5,102 nucleotides of DNA. Source: Candidatus Sulfopaludibacter sp. SbA3 (GTDB taxonomy: Bacteria; Acidobacteriota; Terriglobia; Bryobacterales; Bryobacteraceae). Shown piece after piece: positions 1 through 5,102 of the stretch. A model generated the notes under the pieces. The model was not told the DNA's origin, searched no databases, and saw nothing but the letters and a program-made list of their open reading frames with translations. Each line of letters begins with the position of its first letter. Within the stretch, counting starts at the first letter, position 1. The DNA is taken from positions 1 to 5,102 of the forward strand of contig OKRF01000218.1 of NCBI GenBank assembly GCA_900290315.1, given 5' to 3'. The translations under genes and the position numbers were made by a program.

Positions 1-2
1 TC

Positions 3-35
3 GATATCAACCCAACCCGCGAGAACCTCACCTGA
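3..35 (+). CDS. C-terminal end of an upstream gene (partial), possibly an AtuA/DUF1446 family protein
   Basis: One frame is open from the window edge and reads DINPTRENLT before a TGA stop at 33-35. The fragment is too short to identify by itself. Its position, 52 bases before a free-standing AtuA-like domain gene on the same strand, makes the large AtuA (DUF1446) protein the most likely identity. In AtuA homologues the big N-terminal domain and the small ferredoxin-fold domain are either fused or encoded by adjacent genes. This is inference from context; the ten visible residues carry no diagnostic motif that I can name with certainty. The other two forward frames either continue past base 70 or stop at 72-74 without a better junction, so this frame is the best but not the only possible reading. 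Confidence 0.45.
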   Translation, partial: DINPTRENLT

Positions 36-87
36 TTGTTGGTCAAAAACGAAAACATGGCGCCACGAGTTGAGCGACAATAATTCC

Positions 88-450
88 ATGAAGATTCGCC
101 TGGGCGACATTGCGCATACCCGATCGGGAGACAAGGGCGATACCTGCAATATCGGCGTGATTGCCCTGGAGGAGCGCGACTATCCCGTGCTGGCGCGCGA
201 GGTGACGGCGCAGCGGGTGAAGCAGCACTTCGGCAACCTGGTGAAGGGTGAAGTGGAGCGTTTCGAACTGCCGAATCTGGGCGCGCTGAATTTCCTGCTG
301 CACCAGGCGTTGGGCGGAGGCGGCACAGTTTCCTTGCGGACCGACGCGCAGGGCAAGACTTTCGGAGCAGCCCTGCTCTCCCTGGAAATCGACAGCGACC
401 CCGCCGGCGATCTTGTCGCCGGTACGGCACAACCCCGGCCCCATGAGTGA
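88..450 (+). CDS. AtuA-like ferredoxin-fold domain protein (small, free-standing)
   Basis: This 120-residue protein matches the small C-terminal domain of AtuA, the acyclic terpene utilisation protein of Pseudomonas. The diagnostic stretch is near the N-terminus: LGDIAHTRSGDKGDTCNIGVIA, with RSGDKGD at residues 12-18. A later segment, FELPNLGALNFLLHQALGGGG, is also typical of the family. There is no signal peptide or membrane segment, so it should be cytoplasmic. The molecular function of AtuA is not established; it is linked to catabolism by its cluster. The ATG at 88 is chosen because the family usually begins only a few residues before the conserved motif. A TTG at 70 would add MSDNNS. Neither start has a strong Shine-Dalgarno sequence. 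The last 16 or so residues, after LLSLEIDSD, form a Pro/Ala-rich tail that looks unconserved. The stop codon lies inside the start of the next gene, so the two are probably co-translated. Identity of the domain is fairly secure; the biological role is inferred. Confidence 0.85.
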   Translation: MKIRLGDIAHTRSGDKGDTCNIGVIALEERDYPVLAREVTAQRVKQHFGNLVKGEVERFELPNLGALNFLLHQALGGGGTVSLRTDAQGKTFGAALLSLEIDSDPAGDLVAGTAQPRPHE

Positions 451-1237
451 CCTCCTCCAAATCGAATCCCGCGGGCGCGTCCTTCGCGTCGCCCTCAACC
501 GCCCTGAAAAGCGCAACGCCCTGAATGCGGAAATGTGCCGCGAACTGGTGGACGTGATGAATCACGCCAATCACGACCCCCACGTCGGGGCCATCCTCCT
601 GACCGGCAACGGGCCCGTCTTCTCGGCCGGAATGGACCTGCAGGAAGTGGCACACGTGGATTCGCATGCCCTTAGCAATGTCCACGAGCAACTCTTCACA
701 CTGGGTTCGCGCCTCGGCAAGCCCCTGGTGGGCGCGATCGACGGACCAGCCCTCGGCGGCGGCATGGGACTAGTGGCCAATTGCCACATCCTGATCGTCT
801 CCGACGCCGCGCGCTTTGGTTTGACGGAGATCCGCCTGGGACTGTGGCCGTTTTTGGTTTTTCAGGCGGTCCTGACGGCACTGGGGGAAAGGCGCGCGGT
901 GGAACTGGCCCTGACCGGCCGCGTCTTCGGCGCAGCGGAAGCGAAGGCCCTGAGCCTGGTCCAGGAGATCGTCCCGGACGCCGCCGCGCGCGCCATGGAA
1001 ATCGCGCAGGGACTGGCGAATTCCAGCCCGGCGGCAATCCGAAGCGGGCTCGGCTTCGTCGAAGAAGCGAGGGGGAAGAATGCCGCCGTGGCCACCCAGA
1101 TCGCCCGGCGGGTGCGCGAGGAATTGATGGCCAGTCCGGACTTCCAGGAAGGCATCAGGGCTTTCCTGGAGAAGAGGAAGCCAAACTGGCCGTCACTCGG
1201 CCTAATTAAGCACAACCCAGGAGACCCTACCCCATAG
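443..1237 (+). CDS. Enoyl-CoA hydratase/isomerase (crotonase) family protein
   Basis: This 264-residue protein has the usual crotonase length and motif order: NRPEKRNALN at 19-28, the oxyanion-hole segment FSAGMDL at 60-66, IDGPALGGGMGL at 99-110, FGLTEIRLG at 125-133 and ALTGRVFGAAEAKALSLV at about 154-171. The C-terminus has the familiar EGIRAFLEKRKPNW. Crotonases act on acyl-CoA thioesters in the cytoplasm as hydratases, isomerases or related enzymes. Compared with rat mitochondrial enoyl-CoA hydratase, the Glu164 equivalent is kept (Glu129), but the Glu144 position is Gly109 (GGGMGL instead of GGGCEL). The GxxPGxGG segment is replaced by GLWPFLVF. A simple hydratase call is therefore not secure, and an isomerase or specialised hydratase is equally possible. 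The ATG at 443 is preferred over an in-frame TTG at 413 because the domain begins directly after it. It overlaps the preceding stop codon (ATGAGTGA). The neighbouring AtuA-like gene suggests branched-chain or isoprenoid acyl-CoA catabolism. Confidence 0.9.
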   Translation: MSDLLQIESRGRVLRVALNRPEKRNALNAEMCRELVDVMNHANHDPHVGAILLTGNGPVFSAGMDLQEVAHVDSHALSNVHEQLFTLGSRLGKPLVGAIDGPALGGGMGLVANCHILIVSDAARFGLTEIRLGLWPFLVFQAVLTALGERRAVELALTGRVFGAAEAKALSLVQEIVPDAAARAMEIAQGLANSSPAAIRSGLGFVEEARGKNAAVATQIARRVREELMASPDFQEGIRAFLEKRKPNWPSLGLIKHNPGDPTP

Positions 1238-1283
1238 ATTGTGGTAGAAGTCGCCTGGATACCAGAAGCTGTGGTGAGAGTGC

Positions 1284-1312
1284 TTTACTTTTGCGCTCCG
1301 CGCGTTTAGTAT
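1284..1312 (+). promoter_or_regulatory. Candidate sigma70-type promoter for smc
   Basis: A -35-like TTTACT (1284-1289, four of six consensus bases) and a -10-like TAGTAT (1307-1312, four of six) are separated by 17 bases. An overlapping TATAGT at 1310-1315 matches the -10 consensus better (five of six) but gives a 20-base spacer. The region is locally AT-rich against a GC-rich background, and it is the only promoter-like stretch in the 117-base gap before smc. Transcription would start roughly 30 bases before the start codon. This is pattern matching only; sigma factor preferences of this organism are unknown. Confidence 0.4.
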
Positions 1313-1337
1313 AGTTACAACTCCCCCGGTTACGAGC

Positions 1338-1345
1338 AGGCGAGG
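1338..1345 (+). promoter_or_regulatory. Ribosome binding site supporting the TTG start of smc
   Basis: The purine-rich AGGCGAGG ends nine bases before the TTG at 1355, a normal Shine-Dalgarno distance. The smc frame is closed by a TAG at 1307-1309, and no ATG or GTG lies between that stop and the TTG. This site, with the conserved N-terminus that follows, fixes the start. Confidence 0.65.
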
Positions 1346-1354
1346 TTAATTGCT

Positions 1355-4300
1355 TTGCTGAAACTCAAACGCGTAGAACTGCAAGGATTTAAATCCTTCT
1401 GCGAGCGCACCGAACTGCGCTTCAACGGGGATGGCATCGCGGCCATTGTGGGTCCCAACGGCTGCGGCAAGAGCAACATCAGCGATGCTATCAGTTGGGT
1501 GCTCGGGGAACAGTCGGCCAAAAGTCTCCGCGGCGCCCGCATGGAAGACGTTATTTTCGCCGGAACGCGGGACCGCAAACCGCTGGGCATGGCCTACGTC
1601 ACCATGACGCTGGTGGACCCGGAGCACTATCACGAACCGCACCTGGCGCACAAGCCGGTGCCGGTGCCGGAAGGGCAGGCCAGGAAGACTTCGGAAGTCA
1701 CCATCACCCGCCGTCTCTACCGTTCGGGCGAAAGCGAATATCTGATCGACGGCCGTCCGGCGCGATTACGCGACATCCAGGACATTTTCATGGGGACGGG
1801 CCTGGGCCCGGAAAGCTACGCCATCATCGAGCAGGGGCGCATCGGCCAGATTCTCAGCAGCAAGCCGCAGGACCGCCGCAGCGTCATCGAAGAAGCCGCC
1901 GGCATCACCAAGTTCAAGACGCGCAAGCGCCTGGCGGAAGCCAAGCTGGAAGGCGCCAAGCAGAACCTGGCGCGCGTGTACGACATTCTGGAAGAGGTCA
2001 ACCGGCAGGTGAATTCGCTGAAGCGCCAGGCATCCAAAGCCAAGCGTTATGCCGAGCTCAAGGTGGAACTGGAATCGCGCCTGCGCGTCGTGTTGAGCGG
2101 CAAATTCCGTCTGCTGGAGCGCGACGCCGCCAAGACGGCGTTGGACCTGAACGCGGCGGCGGCGGAGTTGAAGGCGCTCACAGAAGAGGTGGCCGAGAAG
2201 GAGCAGTCCCACGAGCGCGCACAGGCCGGCTGCTACGAAATCGAACAGCAGCTCACCGAGGCGCGGCAGCAACTGGCGGGCATGAACGTGGAAGCCGAAC
2301 GCACTCGCGGCCGCCTCGAATCGCAGGTCAAAGAGAGCGGCGCCATCGAGCAGCGCATTGCGCAGGCGGAGAAGGAATCACAGGAATTGGGCCTGCGCCT
2401 GGATAAGTTGGACGAAGAGATTGCGGTCCACAAGAAGAACGTGGATGAACTGGAGGCGCAGATTTCGCGGGCGCGCGGGCGCATGCTGGAAATCAACCAG
2501 CAGCGCGAAGCCCTGCAGGCCAAGGTGCGCGAGCGGGAGAAGGCCATCGAGAGCGGCCGGCAGGTGATTCTGCGCCTGCTGGGCGAAGCCTCCACGCTGA
2601 AAAACCAACTGGCGCAGATTGACGAATACCTGGCCGGCATCGATCGCGAAACCGCCCGCTCCACCCGGGAAGAGCAGGTCTCCGCCGCCGAGATCGAGCG
2701 GCTGGAAGGCGCGCGGAAGCAGCTTTCCGACACGGTAGCGCAGCGGCAACTGGAACTGGAATCGGTCACCGGCGAACGGCGGCGCACCGAAACCGAGCTG
2801 GCCGAGCAGCGGCGGACGAGCGTCGAACTGCGCCGCGAAATCGACGGGCTGAAGAACGAGGTCTCGCAGATTCGCGCCCGCAAAGAATCGCTGGAGCAGG
2901 TGCTGGCGCATCGCACCTACACCACCGATTCCGTGAAGCGGTTGTTTGCCTCGCTGGAAAAAGGCAAAGCCACCGATCTGAAGCCCCTCGGAGTTCTTGC
3001 GGACTACGTGGAAGTGGACCCGCAGTTTGAAAAACCCACGGAAGAATTCCTCCACGAAGAGTTGGAATACGTGGTGGTGCCGACGTGGGAGCAGGCCGAG
3101 TGCGGGCTGGATTTCATTCGCGCCGAACTCGATGGACGCGCCACCTTCCTGGTGCATCCGGAGCCGAACGGCCACAATCACGGCCACCTGCCGGAGCCGG
3201 CTATCGGGCCCGAAACGGGACTGGTCGCGCGCCTCAGCGATTCCCTGCGGCTCACCAACGGATTCAAGGATCGCGCCACCGACCTGCTGCCGCGGCTGTC
3301 GTTGTGCTTCCTGGCGGAGGACCGGCAGGCAGCCCAGCGGCTATCAGTATCGTATCCGCACCTGTTTTTCCTGCTGCCGGATGGTGTGTGTTATCACGGC
3401 CACACGGTGACGGGCGGCAAGAAGACGGGCGCCGGTCCTTTGGCCATGAAGCGCGAAGCGCGCGAGCTGGCGGTGCTGCTGAAGGGGCAGGTTGCGAAGC
3501 TGGAAGAGCAACTCGCCCGGCAGGACGGTCTGCAGCAGGAGATCATCGGGCTGGAGGCGGAACTGGAGCGGCTGCGCGCCCTGCAGCAGGCGCGTGAGAA
3601 GGATCGCGTGGCGCTGGATCACGAAATGCGCAAGCTGGGCGAAGACCTTTCGCGCTGCAATTCGCGCCTGAGTGTCGCGCGCCTGGAACTGGAGCGGCTG
3701 CGGCGGGATGCCGAGAAATCGGCCGACCAGCGCGAGCGCAATCGCGCGGCGGTGGACGAAAAGGAGCGGCTGCGGGCGGAGCGCGAAGAGTCCCTGGAGG
3801 CGGAGCGGCAGGAACTGGAGAAGCTGGAAGGGCAGGCCGCGACGATCGGCGAAGAGCATGCTGCCACGCGCGCCGGCTTGGCCGGGTTGGAAGAGCGGCA
3901 CCGCGGCGAGCGCAGCGCCATGGGGCGTCTGGAACAGCAATTCCGCGAGACCACCCATCGGCGCAACGCCATTGCGCCGGAGATTGAGCGCCTGGGCGAA
4001 CAGCGTTCCCGCCTGCTGGCCAACAATATCGAGCTGGACCAGCGGGCCGCCCTGCTGGCCGAACAGATCACTACCCTGGAAGCGCGCGTCAACGAAATGG
4101 CCCAGCAGGATGAGGGCATGCGGGAAGCCCTTCGCGTGGGCGAAGAGAATCTCAAGGGCCTGCGCGCCGCGGTGCAGGAGAGCATGGAAAAACGCGCCCA
4201 GACCGAAGTCGATCTGGTGCGCAAGCAGGCGGAGTTGAAGTATCTGGATGAGACCAGCCGCAAGGAGCTGAATTGCCCCGTGGAGGAACTGGCGGCCGCG

Positions 4301-4996
4301 GACGACCCGGTGCCGGATGGCGACACCATCGCGGAGGCGGAACTGGCTTGCAACGAGGTCCGCAATCGCATTGAGGGGCTCGGGCCGGTGAATGCGGCGG
4401 CCATGGAGGAATTCCAGGAAGCCCAGCAGCGGCAGGAATTCCTCAGCGCGCAACGGCAGGACCTGATCGATTCCATCCGCGACACCGAGAAGGCGATTCA
4501 GGATATCGACCAGGTATCGCGGCAGAAGTTCGGCGAAGCATTCGAGGCCATCAACAATAATTTCCGGAGCATCTACCAAACGCTGTTCGGTGGCGGCACG
4601 GGAGAAATGCGGCTGACCGATCCGGAAAACCTGGCGGATTCCGGAATCGACATCGTCTGTTCGCCTCCCGGCAAGCGGCTGCAGAATGTGCTGCTGCTAT
4701 CGGGCGGCGAGAAGGCCCTATCGGCGGTGGCGCTGCTGATGGCCATCTTTAAGTACACGCCGAGTCCCTTCTGCGTGATGGATGAAGTGGACGCACCGCT
4801 CGACGAAGCGAATATCGGCCGCCTGACCAAGCTGCTGCAAGAGATGTCCATGCAGACCCAGTTCGTGGTCATCACCCACTCCAAGCGGACCATGGAAGCG
4901 GCGCAGGCCCTGTATGGGGTCACCATGCAGGAGCCCGGCGTCAGCCGGATGGTGTCAGTGAAATTCCACGGCGAGGCGGCAGCTCCAGCAGCGTAG
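1355..4996 (+). CDS. smc: Chromosome partition protein Smc (SMC ATPase, full length)
   Basis: The 1213-residue product is the DNA-entrapping ATPase of the bacterial condensin, which normally works with ScpA and ScpB to organise and segregate the nucleoid. The N-terminal half-head begins LKLKRVELQGFKSF. It has Walker A GPNGCGKS at 33-40, the R-loop region SLRGARMEDVIFAG at 57-70 and the Q-loop region YAIIEQGRIGQIL around Gln160. Heptad-like coiled coil rich in Glu, Arg, Gln and Leu runs from about 190 to 535. The hinge spans about 540-690 and ends with VTGG. The return arm runs from about 695 to 1050 and includes GLGPVN at 1008-1013. The C-terminal half-head has the ABC signature LSGGEKALSA from 1115, Walker B with Asp1143 and catalytic Glu1144, and the switch His1175 (VITHSK). 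All ATPase residues are present and the frame is intact. Translation starts at TTG with a good ribosome binding site. The length is slightly above the roughly 1190 usual for Smc, partly through a longer loop at about 88-113. scpA, scpB, rnc and ftsY are not visible here. Confidence 0.98.
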   Translation: MLKLKRVELQGFKSFCERTELRFNGDGIAAIVGPNGCGKSNISDAISWVLGEQSAKSLRGARMEDVIFAGTRDRKPLGMAYVTMTLVDPEHYHEPHLAHKPVPVPEGQARKTSEVTITRRLYRSGESEYLIDGRPARLRDIQDIFMGTGLGPESYAIIEQGRIGQILSSKPQDRRSVIEEAAGITKFKTRKRLAEAKLEGAKQNLARVYDILEEVNRQVNSLKRQASKAKRYAELKVELESRLRVVLSGKFRLLERDAAKTALDLNAAAAELKALTEEVAEKEQSHERAQAGCYEIEQQLTEARQQLAGMNVEAERTRGRLESQVKESGAIEQRIAQAEKESQELGLRLDKLDEEIAVHKKNVDELEAQISRARGRMLEINQQREALQAKVREREKAIESGRQVILRLLGEASTLKNQLAQIDEYLAGIDRETARSTREEQVSAAEIERLEGARKQLSDTVAQRQLELESVTGERRRTETELAEQRRTSVELRREIDGLKNEVSQIRARKESLEQVLAHRTYTTDSVKRLFASLEKGKATDLKPLGVLADYVEVDPQFEKPTEEFLHEELEYVVVPTWEQAECGLDFIRAELDGRATFLVHPEPNGHNHGHLPEPAIGPETGLVARLSDSLRLTNGFKDRATDLLPRLSLCFLAEDRQAAQRLSVSYPHLFFLLPDGVCYHGHTVTGGKKTGAGPLAMKREARELAVLLKGQVAKLEEQLARQDGLQQEIIGLEAELERLRALQQAREKDRVALDHEMRKLGEDLSRCNSRLSVARLELERLRRDAEKSADQRERNRAAVDEKERLRAEREESLEAERQELEKLEGQAATIGEEHAATRAGLAGLEERHRGERSAMGRLEQQFRETTHRRNAIAPEIERLGEQRSRLLANNIELDQRAALLAEQITTLEARVNEMAQQDEGMREALRVGEENLKGLRAAVQESMEKRAQTEVDLVRKQAELKYLDETSRKELNCPVEELAAADDPVPDGDTIAEAELACNEVRNRIEGLGPVNAAAMEEFQEAQQRQEFLSAQRQDLIDSIRDTEKAIQDIDQVSRQKFGEAFEAINNNFRSIYQTLFGGGTGEMRLTDPENLADSGIDIVCSPPGKRLQNVLLLSGGEKALSAVALLMAIFKYTPSPFCVMDEVDAPLDEANIGRLTKLLQEMSMQTQFVVITHSKRTMEAAQALYGVTMQEPGVSRMVSVKFHGEAAAPAA

Positions 4997-5039
4997 ACGC
5001 GATTTGACTTCGCTGCTACGCTTGCAGTAGAACACTTTT

Positions 5040-5102
5040 ATGCACTCCTCTGGGCCTGTCTGTGTTGCGTTTGTCACATTTGCTCTGGGGGCCGTGCCCG
5101 CT
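5040..5102 (+). CDS. Possible start of a downstream gene (partial), unidentified
   Basis: After smc, an ATG at 5040 opens a frame of 21 codons that runs off the window. It reads MHSSGPVCVAFVTFALGAVPA. The hydrophobic stretch VCVAFVTFALGAVPA could be the core of an export signal, but the n-region has no Lys or Arg, which is atypical. No Shine-Dalgarno sequence precedes it. Minus-strand frames are also open at this edge, so the reading is uncertain. Confidence 0.2.
   Translation, partial: MHSSGPVCVAFVTFALGAVPA

Noticed and set aside
57..83. Short frame from the ATG at 57 (MAPRVERQ) as a leader peptide
   Set aside because: It has eight codons, no ribosome binding site and no attenuator-like structure after it; it is best explained as chance.
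43..516. Minus-strand frame of 157 codons covering the AtuA-like gene
   Set aside because: The + strand encodes a recognised conserved domain over the same bases, and the antisense product has no known motif.
1255..1265. CTGG-ATA-CCAG inverted repeat after the crotonase gene as a terminator
   Set aside because: The stem is only four base pairs with no following T-run, so it is not a credible intrinsic terminator.
2233..3187. Overlapping minus-strand open frames opposite the first arm and hinge of smc
   Set aside because: They are Ser/Arg-rich or Leu/Phe-rich shadows of the GC-rich coding strand with no recognisable domain, and the + strand protein is unambiguous here.
3344..4579. Long open frame of 411 codons on the minus strand opposite smc
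   Set aside because: It is antisense to the conserved SMC return arm. Its Leu/Gln/Arg/Phe-rich composition is what results from reading repetitive Glu/Gln/Leu/Arg coiled-coil codons backwards in GC-rich DNA. It shows no family motif.
5013..5030. CTGC...GCAG / CTAC...GTAG inverted repeats after smc as a terminator
   Set aside because: The two four-base stems are mutually exclusive, with seven-base loops, and only a short TTTT follows at a distance. Too weak to call.

Overview
The window reads as a piece of a GC-rich bacterial chromosome. All genes I can support lie on the + strand. The best taxonomic guess is Acidobacteriota. It rests on the style of the SMC hinge (no Gly-Gly in its first half, an 'EEFLHEELEYVVV' stretch and a 'TVTGGKK' end) and on the longer N-terminal head of the SMC protein. 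This comes from memory of the family, not from a search, so it is a moderate inference only.

Layout. (1) Bases 1-1237 hold the tail of a catabolic gene cluster: the last ten codons of an upstream gene, a small AtuA-like ferredoxin-fold protein, and an enoyl-CoA hydratase/isomerase (crotonase) family protein. The last two overlap by 8 bases. AtuA-type proteins are known from acyclic terpene utilisation clusters, which resemble leucine/isovalerate degradation clusters and also include a crotonase. The set therefore suggests acyl-CoA catabolism of a branched or isoprenoid-like substrate. The exact substrate cannot be read from this window. (2) Bases 1238-1354 are a 117-base gap with a plausible sigma70-type promoter and a ribosome binding site for the next gene. 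(3) Bases 1355-4996 encode a complete chromosome-partition SMC ATPase of 1213 residues, with both ATPase half-heads, two long coiled-coil arms and a hinge. (4) Bases 4997-5102 are a short downstream stretch that may contain the start of another gene, cut off by the window edge.

The catabolic genes and smc are probably separate transcription units that happen to be adjacent. I see no mobile element, CRISPR array, RNA gene or sign of recent transfer. I found no convincing undescribed system. The points most worth a second look are the crotonase with one catalytic glutamate replaced, the free-standing AtuA-like domain, and the histidine-rich patches in the SMC head and hinge.
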